Of a stretch of 64,000 bases of DNA, positions 9,534-17,730 are shown piece by piece; within the stretch, counting starts at the first letter, position 1, and every line of letters starts with the position of its first letter. The notes under the pieces are model-generated. The model was not told the origin of the DNA. It saw nothing but the letters and a program-made list of their open reading frames with translations, and ran no database searches. A program made the translations under genes and the position numbers. The DNA comes from Acidobacteriota bacterium (lineage in GTDB: Bacteria; Acidobacteriota; Vicinamibacteria; Marinacidobacterales; SMYC01), in the NCBI GenBank assembly GCA_004356105.1, contig SMYC01000152.1:1-64000 (forward strand). Reading direction: 5' to 3'.

Positions 9534-9949
9534 CGGGTACCTCATCGTTACAACAAACCTATGAGGGCGATCTTACCGCATGGGCTCTTGTGGACGCAGG
9601 ATTCGCGCTAGCGCACAGCCTCCCGCGATTGGACGGCGTCGTCATTTTTTGCTTCATTGCAGGTATTTTCCCCACGGGCGGTCACGCCTTTGCGACATCT
9701 GCACAACCGTTTGTCCTCGCGGGACTTATTCGGTCATGAAGCTCTGGATCCATCCGGAGGGCCCGAGGTGTCGATAAATCCCCACAACTCGATAGGCCGC
9801 GGAACCAGGTCCATGTTCGTAATTATTGGATTCCACAACACTTAATCGCATCGATACGAGCGCCAAGAGTGGAATGGAGTTTGCTTAAAGGATCTGGTGG
9901 TGTGCCTCAAAAAGAGGTCGCTCTTACGTCAATACATTGGGAGATCGTC
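9534..9949. other. Intergenic region (about 415 bp) between divergent esterase and prepilin genes
   Basis: No convincing ORF is present; the short ORFs in the track have no family features. It should hold the promoters of both divergent genes. The only recognisable signal is a sigma-54-like site at 9870-9885. I searched by eye for a c-di-GMP-I riboswitch, because the downstream gene is a prepilin, and did not find its conserved core. Confidence 0.5.
9870..9885 (+). promoter_or_regulatory. Candidate sigma-54 promoter upstream of the prepilin gene
   Basis: TGGAATGGAGTTTGCT matches the sigma-54 pattern TGGCACG-N4-TTGCW at 10 of 12 fixed positions, with the GG and GC dinucleotides exactly 12 bases apart. 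A start site near 9896 would give a leader of about 54 bases before the ATG at 9950. Pilin genes are often sigma-54 dependent. One match of this strength can arise by chance. Confidence 0.45.
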
Positions 9950-10969
9950 ATGTCACCACTGCTCCGGTCCCGGTCAAACCAGGGATTCACGCTCATCGAG
10001 ATGCTCATCGCGATCGGTATCACCGTCGTGGTCATGGCCTCTGTGTTTCAGATACTCCACCGTGGACAGGAAAGCTTCCGGCGAGAGCCCGAAGTGGCGG
10101 AGATGACCGCAAACACTCGCGCGGGGCTCGATATGGTAAGCCGCGACTTGGCCAACGCGGGCCTTAGCTCGCCGCCGACGTTGAGCATCGCCTGGGCGGA
10201 TGGTGGGGGCAACACTCCGGATCAGGTGACGATCTTGTTTGCCGACCCGGACATTCCTCTTGCCGAGCCGGAATGTGCCGGAGGCGGCGGTGGGTGCGGA
10301 ACCATCAAGCAATCGTCGACTCTTTTCGTCGACCCGTCTTCCTTCAATCCTCCAGTCGCCGATCCCGAGGCCGTCTATGAAGATGGACAGATTCTGTTCG
10401 CCATTGAGACCGAGGACTGCAACGGAGACGGCCCGAGCATGATTCCCTTGACCCTGACAAGTGATCCCCAATTGGCGGGGGGCAAGCTCAGGATAAACCA
10501 TAACCCGAACGGGGCCTTCAACCCGCCGGGCGGTTTCAACGACCAGGTAGAAGAGGGCTGCTCCGTCATCGGCCTGTTTCACGTGATTCAGTTTCGCATC
10601 AACCCGCTTCCTCCTGCAGACAGCCCATCCCTCGAAAGGCGCGACCTCGGTCTGGGTGAGGATTGGACCCCAGTGGCCGCGAATATCGAGAACCTTCAGT
10701 TTCAATACAGTCAAGGAACCGCGCAGCTATTCGAAGACGTGCCCAGCCTCGTTTCCGACACCAACGACCCCAACACCTGGATAACCGGCGTTCGCATCTC
10801 GGTTTCCGGCAGAAGCGCGAGCACCAACTTGAGTGGCGGCACGACTGGGGTATTCGCCGCCGCTGATACGCATTTGAGAAAGACGTTCACCACCTCGGTG
10901 ATTCTTCGCAACCAGCTCGGACAGGCAGCGATGTGGGCGGCGGAGAACGACGTCGCGGGCTGGAACTAG
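9950..10969 (+). CDS. Type IV prepilin-like (PilW-type) protein, isolated
   Basis: A class III signal peptide is clear: MSPLLRSRSNQG, then FTLIEMLIAIGITVVVMAS, giving cleavage between Gly and Phe, Glu at position 5 of the mature protein, and the hydrophobic stem helix. The remaining about 300 residues form a large C-terminal domain as in PilW-like minor pilins or pseudopilins, with few cysteines. The ATG at 9950 follows a GGGAG ribosome site; the 9869 start in the track would put 27 residues before the leader. No other pilus or secretion gene is nearby, so it must work with proteins encoded elsewhere. Confidence 0.85.
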   Translation: MSPLLRSRSNQGFTLIEMLIAIGITVVVMASVFQILHRGQESFRREPEVAEMTANTRAGLDMVSRDLANAGLSSPPTLSIAWADGGGNTPDQVTILFADPDIPLAEPECAGGGGGCGTIKQSSTLFVDPSSFNPPVADPEAVYEDGQILFAIETEDCNGDGPSMIPLTLTSDPQLAGGKLRINHNPNGAFNPPGGFNDQVEEGCSVIGLFHVIQFRINPLPPADSPSLERRDLGLGEDWTPVAANIENLQFQYSQGTAQLFEDVPSLVSDTNDPNTWITGVRISVSGRSASTNLSGGTTGVFAAADTHLRKTFTTSVILRNQLGQAAMWAAENDVAGWN

Positions 10970-11038
10970 CGCTCGCAACTCTCTGGCTCTTAGCGCATCT
11001 CGACTGCCAAGCACTGGTGTTACGCGCGCGATCACGAT

Positions 11039-11125
11039 ATGTTCACCGCGTATGCCCGTTCGATGACCGAAGCCGCGATCGGCCAGGGCCACCGCGCGGC
11101 TCGCGAAGTCCTCACGCTCGACTAG
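11039..11125 (+). other. Short ORF (28 codons), possible gene remnant
   Basis: A frame open from 10994 with an ATG at 11039 encodes a short peptide ending GHRAAREVLTLD just before the amidohydrolase gene. It looks more like the tail of a decayed gene than a functional small protein, because there is no ribosome site at the ATG and the frame is open upstream of it. The parent family is not recognised. Confidence 0.25.
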
Positions 11126-11134
11126 CAGACCTTT

Positions 11135-12760
11135 ATGATGATGAAACGTGTTGCTGTAATCGGCGGGCTAGCAGCGTGTCTGTCCTGCGGAAGCTCCGAG
11201 GAGCTCGACATCTTGATTCAGGGCGGCACCTTGATCGATGGCACCGGGACTCCCGGCCGGGTCGGTGATCTGGGCATCAAAGACGGCCTTATGGTCTTGG
11301 TCCAACCCGGAATCTCTATCGATGCAAAACAAATCATAGACGCGTCGGGTCTCGTCGTCGCTCCCGGCTTCGTCGATGTCCACAACCACACGGATGTTTT
11401 CATCGCGAACCGCGCCGCGCGCCTCAACGAAGGTTTCATCCGTCAAGGCGTTACCACCATCGTCGGAGGCCCCGACGGCGCCCACACCCCGAACCAAATA
11501 CGCGATCTCATCGCCGCCTTCGAAGATAACGGCGTCGGGACGAACGTCGCGTTTTACGTCGGTCATAACGGCGTGCGTCTTCAAGTCATGCAAGAGGACC
11601 AGCGGCGCGCGCCGACGGATGAAGAGCTCGCGGAGATGAAAGCGCTGGTAAGAGAAGGCATGGAGCTCGGCGCGCTCGGCTTGTCGACGGGCCTCATGTA
11701 CGAGCCCGGACTCTTCAGCAACACCGAGGAAGTGGTGGCGCTCGCGCTAGAAGTGAAAAGGTTCGCCGGCGTTTACGACTCGCATATCCGCAATCCCGTT
11801 CATGATTGGATTGCTTCGAACCAAGAAGCCATGACGATTGGGGAGCGCGCCGGCATCGGCGCCAAGCTTGGCCACATCAAAGAAGTTGGCCTTCACAATG
11901 CGGGGCTCGTCGACGAGATGATTGCGATCGTCGACGCGGCTCGCGCCGGCGGGCAAAACGTCGTTTCCGATCAGTACCCGTACGACGCCGCCGCTGGGCG
12001 GCTCACGCTTACCAGCATTCTCGTCTTCACGGGAGATCCGAGGCGCGACGCGGAGATGCGCGAGGACCCGGATTTCGACATCAAAGCCAAGCTCCGCGAC
12101 CCCGACGAGCGCGCCCAGTTGAAAGAAACGAGCGAGAACGGCGTCGATGGCGGCTTTGCCTGGATCAAAGCCATCGGCTATTCGAGCCTTCGCATCGTGA
12201 GCAGCGAAGATTTTCCCGAGCTCGTCGGAAAATATCTTTCCGAGCTGGCCGAGGAGCGCAACACAGGTGGCTTCGACGTGCTGGCGGATCTCCTCCTCGA
12301 AGCCGAGCATCCCGTCGAGGTCAAAGGCGGGATTCAAGAGGAAGCGGTGCAGAAGCTCCTGGTTCAACCTTGGAACATGATCGCGAGCGATGGCGGCTAT
12401 GCCGACAGCGCCACGACGGCGCAGGGACATCCACGATCGACAGGCACCTTCCCGCGTGTTCTCGGACACTACGTTCGCGAAAAGAAGCTCTTGAGCCTCC
12501 CGGAAGCCATCCGCAAAATGACATCCTTCCCAGCGGATTTCGTCGGCCTGCGGAGCCGGGGACGGCTCGCCGAGTCACTTCCGGCGGATATCACGATCTT
12601 CGATCCCGAAACGATTATCGACCGCTCGACCTATGAGGAGCCAAACTTGATGCCGAAAGGTGTGGTGCACGTTTTCGTGAATGGAGTCGCCGTGCTGCGG
12701 GATGGAGAGCTCACCGAAGAGGCGCCCGGCAAATTCCTTCCGCGAGAGATGAGACGTTAG
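11135..12760 (+). CDS. D-aminoacylase-like amidohydrolase, predicted lipoprotein
   Basis: The 541-residue protein belongs to the N-acyl-D-amino-acid deacylase branch of the amidohydrolase superfamily, which removes acyl groups from D-amino acids or related compounds using a zinc TIM barrel. Visible motifs are FVDVHNHTDV, DSHIRNP, LGHIKEVG, DQYPYDAAA and the C-terminal ASDGGYADSA...HPRSTGTFPRVLG. The N-terminus (VIGGLAAC) reads as a lipobox, so it is probably envelope-anchored; a second Cys follows three residues later. The first of three consecutive ATGs is used. A link to peptidoglycan D-amino-acid turnover is inference. Confidence 0.87.
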   Translation: MMMKRVAVIGGLAACLSCGSSEELDILIQGGTLIDGTGTPGRVGDLGIKDGLMVLVQPGISIDAKQIIDASGLVVAPGFVDVHNHTDVFIANRAARLNEGFIRQGVTTIVGGPDGAHTPNQIRDLIAAFEDNGVGTNVAFYVGHNGVRLQVMQEDQRRAPTDEELAEMKALVREGMELGALGLSTGLMYEPGLFSNTEEVVALALEVKRFAGVYDSHIRNPVHDWIASNQEAMTIGERAGIGAKLGHIKEVGLHNAGLVDEMIAIVDAARAGGQNVVSDQYPYDAAAGRLTLTSILVFTGDPRRDAEMREDPDFDIKAKLRDPDERAQLKETSENGVDGGFAWIKAIGYSSLRIVSSEDFPELVGKYLSELAEERNTGGFDVLADLLLEAEHPVEVKGGIQEEAVQKLLVQPWNMIASDGGYADSATTAQGHPRSTGTFPRVLGHYVREKKLLSLPEAIRKMTSFPADFVGLRSRGRLAESLPADITIFDPETIIDRSTYEEPNLMPKGVVHVFVNGVAVLRDGELTEEAPGKFLPREMRR

Positions 12761-12801
12761 TTATTGGGTCTGGTCTGTCATTTCTCAGTGCTCAGGCGCG
12801 G

Positions 12802-12807
12802 TATACT
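12802..12807 (+). promoter_or_regulatory. Candidate -10 box giving a very short leader for the sulfatase-like gene
   Basis: TATACT lies 12 bases before the GTG at 12820 and there is no ribosome-binding sequence between them. If used, the transcript would have a leader of about five bases. The -35 region is poor, so confidence is low. Confidence 0.3.
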
Positions 12808-12819
12808 AAAACCATCCCT

Positions 12820-14583
12820 GTGTCACGCATCGCGATCGTCGTTTTCGCGGTGGCGGTGCTCGTCTCCGCCACCGAGGCCTTGTATTGGGCGCGGCTCGGT
12901 CTACCGGACGAGCGGCTCCCGCTCGTGCTGGCAACACTGACGGTGGCGTTGGTCGCCGCGCTCGCGGCGTCACTGGCCTCGTTTTTTCTAAGAAGCTCAC
13001 GGGCGATGGCTCTCGGCATCGCCATCGCGTGGACACCACTCGCGCTCGACTTACATGGGCGCTACGGAAAGCGCGGGCTTCTCGCAGCGCTCGTGCTGAC
13101 GACCGCGATGGCGGCGTTGACCGTGCTCACCGCCCGCAGCCGGCGAGGACTCGTGGCGCTAGGAAGCCTCACCGCGCTGAGCGTTCTCATGGCCATCACG
13201 CCAAAGCCATCGACGCCGCTGACGTCATCGACACTCGATGCACCCGACATCGTTCTGCTCGTCATGGATACCACCAGGCGCGATCGCCTGTCGGTCTACG
13301 GATACGACCAAGCAACCAGTCCTAATCTCGAAACCTTTGCCACCAAAGCCCAAGTCTACGAAGACGCTTGGTCCGTCGCTCCGTGGACGCCGCCGAGCCA
13401 CGCGTCGATGTTCACGGGCCTCTTGCCGGCGGAGCATGGCGTGGATGGGCAGATGGCGCCACCGTTTCCCACCGGCATCGCAACGCTCCCGAGCATCCTC
13501 TCCGACGCCGGCTATCGGACGGCAGGGTTTCCCGGCAATGCCAACTTGATGGCACCCGGCTGGGACCGCGGCTTCGACGTGTACTTGCCGGCGGATTTCG
13601 AGAAGAACCACTCGCTCATCCGCCTGCTCAACCGCGTGCTGCTTCTCGCGCGAGAGCCTTCCCACCACGCGCGCGGCGCACGTCTCTTCGCCCGAGCAAA
13701 GACATGGTGGACCTCCGAGACCGACGCTCCGCGCTTCGCTTTCATCAACCTCGTCGAGCCCCACACGCCCTATCTTCCACACGCGGAGCTCTACGATCGC
13801 TTCCTACCGGGAATCGACAGGGAAGAAGCGTTCGCCATCGCAGGGCGCAGGCTTCCGGATGGAAGCGCGGCGCCGCCCTGGACAGCGCGAGAAAAAGAAA
13901 TTGTCGGCAAGCTCTACGATGCCGAGATCGCGGGTATGGATCGGGAGATCGGGTGTTTCCTCGACTGGCTCGCCGCACGCGGTGAGCTCGACGATACCCT
14001 TTTCGTGATCACCGCCGATCATGGAGAAAGACTCGGAGAGCGCGGGCTGTTCGGACATGCGCTCGTGATGGATCCCTATCTGCTGCGCGTACCGCTACTC
14101 GTACGCTACCCGGCCCGCTTGGCGGCTGCGCCGATGAGAAAACGCGTCCGCCTCGACGGGCTTCCGGGCTACATTCTTTATGTGGCAGGGATTCGCGCCC
14201 CCGAGGCGATGGCCAAGAGGGCGCTCCATCTTCAGGACACGCGTTTCGCCATCGCGCAGCATCGACCGCCGGCCTCCTTGGTCGACGACATGCTCGACGC
14301 CGACCCGCGCTTCGACAGCGAGCGCTTTCGTGAGGACTGGTTCTGGGTCGCTTCGGATCGCTTCGCTCTCGAATGGCCTGCCGGCGAGGGAGCGGACGGG
14401 ATCCTTACCGACCTCGCCGCAGATCCAAACTTCTCGCAAGACGTCGGCGAAGACCACGCCGCCGCAGCCGCCGTACTACGAGCGGTCGCGCAAGGACTCC
14501 CGCGCTACGGCTCCACCGAGCGGCTCGATCCCGATCCGGAGCTGCTCGAGAAGCTGAAAGCGCTTGGGTATATTCATCGCTGA
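12820..14583 (+). CDS. Membrane-anchored sulfatase-like protein (alkaline phosphatase superfamily)
   Basis: Four or five hydrophobic helices occupy the first 130 residues, followed by a sulfatase-fold domain starting at DIVLLVMDTTRRDRLSVYGY. The usual formylglycine motif C/S-x-P-S-R is replaced by TPPSH in APWTPPSHASMFTG, so a Thr takes the nucleophile position, as in lipoteichoic-acid-synthase and phosphoethanolamine-transferase relatives. The metal site ITADHGERLGERGLFGH is intact. A transferase or phosphodiesterase acting on envelope glycerophosphate or phosphoethanolamine groups is more likely than sulfate ester hydrolysis. The start is GTG at 12820 (587 residues). Confidence 0.82.
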   Translation: MSRIAIVVFAVAVLVSATEALYWARLGLPDERLPLVLATLTVALVAALAASLASFFLRSSRAMALGIAIAWTPLALDLHGRYGKRGLLAALVLTTAMAALTVLTARSRRGLVALGSLTALSVLMAITPKPSTPLTSSTLDAPDIVLLVMDTTRRDRLSVYGYDQATSPNLETFATKAQVYEDAWSVAPWTPPSHASMFTGLLPAEHGVDGQMAPPFPTGIATLPSILSDAGYRTAGFPGNANLMAPGWDRGFDVYLPADFEKNHSLIRLLNRVLLLAREPSHHARGARLFARAKTWWTSETDAPRFAFINLVEPHTPYLPHAELYDRFLPGIDREEAFAIAGRRLPDGSAAPPWTAREKEIVGKLYDAEIAGMDREIGCFLDWLAARGELDDTLFVITADHGERLGERGLFGHALVMDPYLLRVPLLVRYPARLAAAPMRKRVRLDGLPGYILYVAGIRAPEAMAKRALHLQDTRFAIAQHRPPASLVDDMLDADPRFDSERFREDWFWVASDRFALEWPAGEGADGILTDLAADPNFSQDVGEDHAAAAAVLRAVAQGLPRYGSTERLDPDPELLEKLKALGYIHR

Positions 14584-14606
14584 TGCCATCTCACCCATGA
14601 GCGAAG

Positions 14607-14624
14607 ACGTTTCCGCGGAAACGT
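14607..14624. promoter_or_regulatory. 18-bp perfect palindrome, candidate operator
   Basis: ACGTTTCCGCGGAAACGT is a perfect inverted repeat without spacer. It resembles a LacI- or TetR-class operator in form. It lies 23 bp after the sulfatase-like gene stop. Confidence 0.55.
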
Positions 14625-14638
14625 TTCCTGGCCGATTC

Positions 14639-14679
14639 TGTGGAAAACTGCCCAAAAGGCTGTGGAAATCCTGTGGAAA
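14639..14679 (+). repeat. Three TGTGGAAA direct repeats (DnaA-box-like)
   Basis: TGTGGAAA starts at 14639, 14661 and 14672. Each differs by one base from the matching part of the DnaA box TGTGGATAA. They may be protein-binding sites. Three copies without an AT-rich unwinding region or dnaA/dnaN are not enough to call an origin. Confidence 0.5.
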
Positions 14680-14682
14680 GCT

Positions 14683-14698
14683 TGACTCACGTGAGTCA
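14683..14698. promoter_or_regulatory. 16-bp perfect palindrome TGACTCACGTGAGTCA
   Basis: This perfect palindrome, containing a CACGTG core, lies just after the TGTGGAAA repeats and about 126 bp before the leader ORF. It is a candidate operator for the leader-UbiD unit. Confidence 0.55.
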
Positions 14699-14824
14699 GA
14701 CGCGGCCAACACTCTGGAGATGGAGGACTCTCCCGCCATCTCCTGATTGAACCTCGCGCTGGTCCCATCTAGAATTGCCAGCTGAGAGATCGAAGGTGTT
14801 AGCATCGGGCGGGTGGAGGTCACC

Positions 14825-14872
14825 ATGACAGAGGGCGCACGCGAGAGTCGTACCGAGTTGGCAATGCCGTGA
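14825..14872 (+). CDS. 15-residue leader ORF translationally coupled to the UbiD gene
   Basis: ATG at 14825 is preceded at five bases by GGAGG, the best ribosome site in this part of the window. The ORF encodes MTEGARESRTELAMP and its TGA overlaps the GTG start of the UbiD gene (GTGA). UbiD itself has no evident ribosome site, so ribosomes finishing the leader probably reinitiate there. The peptide has no run of one amino acid, so classical attenuation is not indicated. An alternative is a sequencing frameshift that hides a longer UbiD N-terminus. Confidence 0.5.
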   Translation: MTEGARESRTELAMP

Positions 14873-16257
14873 CCCAGGATCTCCGTCGCTTTCTCGAGAC
14901 CATCGAAGCGCGCCGTCCCGAGCTCGTTTTGCGCGTGAAGCGAGAAGTCAGCGCCAAGTGGGAGCTCTCGGCCGTCCAGAAGCGTCTCGAAGCCGACGGC
15001 AAGCTTCCCATCATCGTTTTCGAGAAGGTCGCCGGTTACTCGATGCCGGTCGTCGTGAACTTGTTCGCGAGCAAGGAACATCTCGCCATCGCGCTCGACA
15101 CGACAGCCGATCGAGTGGTGACCCGCTTCGCTGAAGCGCAGAAAAAGCGCGTCAGCATCCCGCCGCGCGAGGTCGCGTCCGGTCCCGTGAAGGACGTGAT
15201 CTTGACCGGCAAGGACGCGACGCTCGACGCCCTTCCCATCGTGACCCATTGCGAGAAAGACGCGGGGCCGTATTTGACCGCCGGCATGACCATCGTCCGG
15301 GACCCGGAAACCCGGGCGCTCAACGGGGGCATCTATCGCAATCTGCGCCTGACGAAGCAGTCGCTCACGATGAACATGGCGCCCCTTTGCCACGCTTCAA
15401 CTATCGTGCAAAAGGCGGAAGACGCGGGCGTCCATGTCGATGCCGCGATCGTTCTCGGACACCACCCGACGATGGGAATGGCTTCGCAGCAACGCGGCGA
15501 GCTCGGCGAGTTCGAGCTCGAGACGATGGGCGGGCTTCTCGGCGAGCCCGTGGAGGTCGTCCCCGCGGAGACGGTGGACGTGCTCGTCCCCGCCGATGCC
15601 GAGATTGTCATCGAAGGGCGCATCCGCACGGACCTCTGGCACGACGACGGCCCGTTCGGGGATTATTGGCTCTACTACGCGCCGTCCAAGCCCGCGCGCG
15701 TTTTCGAGCTCACCGCGATCACCCATCGCCGCGAGCCCATCTTCCACGACATTTTCCCCGTCGGCCCCGAGCACCTCGTGCTCTTCTCGCTCGGAATGGA
15801 AGGGGTTGTCCTTTCGAGGCTCAAAGAGCTCGTCCCGCAAGTCACCGCCATTAATGTCCCCGTCTCTGGCTCCGGGAATCTCGTCTACGTTCAAATTCGA
15901 AAGGAGATGGAGGGTCTCGGGGTGAACGCGGCGCTCGCCGCTCTCGGCGCCTATCGCTTCAAGTGTGCGATCGTCGTCGACGAAGACGTGAACATTTATG
16001 ACGACCAAAGAGTTCTCTGGGCGGTGATGACCCGGACGCAGGCGGACCAGTCTTTTTTCACCGTCCCCGGTTCCTATATCTCCAGAGTGGACCCGACCGG
16101 TTACCCGCCGTGGCATTCGGGAAAAGGCGGCGCGCCCATCTTGAGCACCCGCCTCGGCATCGACGCGACGAAGCCGCTCGACCCCGATTTTCCCGAGGTC
16201 GCCGAGCCGCCACGCGAGCTCTGGGCGGGCCTCGATCTGAACGACTACCTGAAGTAG
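14869..16257 (+). CDS. UbiD-family (prenylated-FMN) decarboxylase
   Basis: The 462-residue protein is recognised as a UbiD-family decarboxylase, which reversibly decarboxylates aromatic or unsaturated acids with prenylated FMN. Support comes from the N-terminal DLRRFLETIE, the central GGIYRNLRLTKQ, the SQQRGELGEFELETMGG stretch and the C-terminal VVVDEDVNIYDDQRVLWA. It is a little shorter than E. coli UbiD. No UbiX prenyltransferase gene is in the window. The GTG start overlaps the leader ORF. The next gene on this strand encodes a substrate-binding protein, so the substrate may be an imported acid; ubiquinone synthesis is a less likely role. Confidence 0.85.
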   Translation: MTQDLRRFLETIEARRPELVLRVKREVSAKWELSAVQKRLEADGKLPIIVFEKVAGYSMPVVVNLFASKEHLAIALDTTADRVVTRFAEAQKKRVSIPPREVASGPVKDVILTGKDATLDALPIVTHCEKDAGPYLTAGMTIVRDPETRALNGGIYRNLRLTKQSLTMNMAPLCHASTIVQKAEDAGVHVDAAIVLGHHPTMGMASQQRGELGEFELETMGGLLGEPVEVVPAETVDVLVPADAEIVIEGRIRTDLWHDDGPFGDYWLYYAPSKPARVFELTAITHRREPIFHDIFPVGPEHLVLFSLGMEGVVLSRLKELVPQVTAINVPVSGSGNLVYVQIRKEMEGLGVNAALAALGAYRFKCAIVVDEDVNIYDDQRVLWAVMTRTQADQSFFTVPGSYISRVDPTGYPPWHSGKGGAPILSTRLGIDATKPLDPDFPEVAEPPRELWAGLDLNDYLK

Positions 16258-16402
16258 ACGGCGGTCTCGATCTCGCTTTCCGCGTGGATTAAGATGCCTA
16301 GCCATGCGAGCAAGACCCGAGCACGACATCCACCTCCACCCCGCCACCGAACGCCGCGAAACGTTCAGGGAAGGCTGCATCCGTTTCACGAGAAGCCACG
16401 TC

Positions 16403-17374
16403 ATGAGACGCACGGGCTTGGTGCTGCTTCTGATCGCCGCGAACGTCTTCGGCGCGCCGCAGAAAGCACCCAAGCCGGTGGTTTTCGTCACGAACTATGT
16501 CTTCTTGGGCCGGCACGCGCCGTTTTTCGTCGGCCTCGAAAAAGGTTTCTATCGCGATGCGGGCTTCGACATCCGCATCTTGCCGTCGACGGGGAGCGGC
16601 TTCGTGATCTCGGCGCTCGAAGGAGGTCAAGCCGATTACGGGATCGCGGAAGCCGCGCCGGTGGTGCAAGCGGTGGCGAAAGGGGCCAAGGTCAAAGCGT
16701 TCGGGGTCTTCATGGATAAGAGCACGAGTGGGCTCGCGTCTCTCGAACCCTACCCAACGCTGCAATCCGTCGCGGACCAACCGGTTGCCGCGGCCTTGAC
16801 CGACAGCGCGCGCGTCATCTTGCCCATCATCTTCGGCCTCGAAGGACTCGACCCGGCGACGCTCGACTGGGTCGCCGCCGATCCGAGCGTCTATTTTCCG
16901 CTTCTGTTGCAGGGAAGGGCGCGGCTCATCACCGCTTCGATCGACAGCGACGTCCCGACGCTCCGCTATCGCGCTCGAGGCAAGACCATCTATTTCTCCG
17001 CGTTCGCCGACTGGGGCTATGACGTGTACGGCTACTTTCTCGTGGCGCGCGCGGACCACATCGATGCCGCGCCCGATGAGGTGCGGGCGTTCGCCAAGGC
17101 CACCGCGAAGTCGGTCCGCTACGCTATCGACCATCCGGAGGAAGCCGCGCGCATTCTCGTCGCCCACAACCCAACGCTCGACCCCGAGCTCATGCTCGCA
17201 CATTGGCGGCAATCCATCGTCGCCATCGAGACCGCCTATGTCGCCGAGCACGGCTATGGCCACGCGACGCCCGATCGGCTGCAACGCAGTATCGATCTCG
17301 TGACGAAAGCTTTCGGGCTCGAAAAGGCGTTGACGCCAGACGATATCTTCGCCGACGGCTTCATGCCCCGCTAG
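16403..17374 (+). CDS. ABC transporter substrate-binding protein, NitT/TauT/NMT1 type
   Basis: The start at 16403 gives a signal peptide (MRRTGLVLLLIAANVFGA) directly before the mature domain; the 16304 start in the track adds 33 polar residues and is rejected. The 323-residue protein has the NMT1/SsuA-like fold (HAPFFVGLEKGFYRDAGFD, GQADYGIAEAAP, and the C-terminal VTKAFGL segment). These periplasmic proteins bind nitrate, sulfonates, pyrimidines or aromatic acids. The ThiY-type CCCFC motif is absent. The matching permease and ATPase genes lie just beyond VapBC but on the opposite strand. Confidence 0.86.
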   Translation: MRRTGLVLLLIAANVFGAPQKAPKPVVFVTNYVFLGRHAPFFVGLEKGFYRDAGFDIRILPSTGSGFVISALEGGQADYGIAEAAPVVQAVAKGAKVKAFGVFMDKSTSGLASLEPYPTLQSVADQPVAAALTDSARVILPIIFGLEGLDPATLDWVAADPSVYFPLLLQGRARLITASIDSDVPTLRYRARGKTIYFSAFADWGYDVYGYFLVARADHIDAAPDEVRAFAKATAKSVRYAIDHPEEAARILVAHNPTLDPELMLAHWRQSIVAIETAYVAEHGYGHATPDRLQRSIDLVTKAFGLEKALTPDDIFADGFMPR

Positions 17375-17431
17375 GGCTCCGTCAATAACTGGAAACCCCT
17401 CTCTCACTAGGACTAGGCCAGTCGGCGCAGC

Positions 17432-17467
17432 TTGATGCGTTGATGCGGTTTCGTTATGCTGTGCATA
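17432..17467 (+). promoter_or_regulatory. Candidate autoregulatory operator of the VapBC pair
   Basis: A tandem TTGATGCG repeat (17432-17447) is followed by the inverted repeat TATGC-TGT-GCATA (17455-17467), which runs into the antitoxin ATG. Antitoxins of this class usually bind such repeats in their own promoter. Confidence 0.5.
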
Positions 17468-17730
17468 TGAGAACCACGATTTCCCTGGAGGATCGTCTCG
17501 CGGATCAGGTTCGGCGCAGAGCGGAGGAGGAGGGCTTGAGCGTCAGTGCCTTCATTGCCAGGACGCTCGACGATGCTCTGAAGCAGACGGCTCCCCGGAC
17601 GTCCCCTCCCTTCCGGCTGGTCACGGTGAAGGGGGACGGGCTTCACCCCGAAATCGACCTCGATCGCCCGAGAGCCCTTGTCGCCGAGGACGATGAGGCG
17701 ATCTTTGCCAGGCAGCCGCCCAAGCGCTGA
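17467..17730 (+). CDS. vapB: Ribbon-helix-helix antitoxin (VapB-like)
   Basis: The 87-residue protein opens with a ribbon-helix-helix DNA-binding domain (MRTTISLEDRLADQVRRRA, then SVSAFIARTLDDAL); its C-terminal half would bind and neutralise the toxin. The ATG at 17467 gives the canonical MRTTISLE start; the 17440 start adds nine residues. Its TGA shares one base with the ATG of the PIN-domain toxin, so the pair is translationally coupled. The pair sits between the substrate-binding protein gene and the oppositely oriented permease gene, which suggests insertion as a small mobile cassette. Confidence 0.9.
   Translation: MRTTISLEDRLADQVRRRAEEEGLSVSAFIARTLDDALKQTAPRTSPPFRLVTVKGDGLHPEIDLDRPRALVAEDDEAIFARQPPKR

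Larger units (their letters stand above)
14584..14824. other. Palindrome-rich intergenic region upstream of the leader ORF and UbiD gene
   Basis: No gene is seen. The region concentrates an 18-bp palindrome, three TGTGGAAA direct repeats and a 16-bp palindrome in under 100 bp, listed separately. A ribosome site (GGAGG at 14815-14819) for the leader ORF closes it. Confidence 0.7.

Noticed and set aside
9546-9949. c-di-GMP riboswitch upstream of the prepilin gene
   Set aside because: The conserved GEMM core and tetraloop-receptor sequences were not found on either strand; only a partial CGCAAAG-like match exists on the wrong strand.
10933-11268. 111-residue plus-strand ORF before the amidohydrolase gene
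   Set aside because: It overlaps the ends of two real genes in another frame and has shadow-like composition.
14584-14824. Chromosome origin
   Set aside because: The TGTGGAAA words are imperfect DnaA boxes, there is no AT-rich unwinding region, and dnaA/dnaN are not adjacent. Kept as a regulatory cluster instead.
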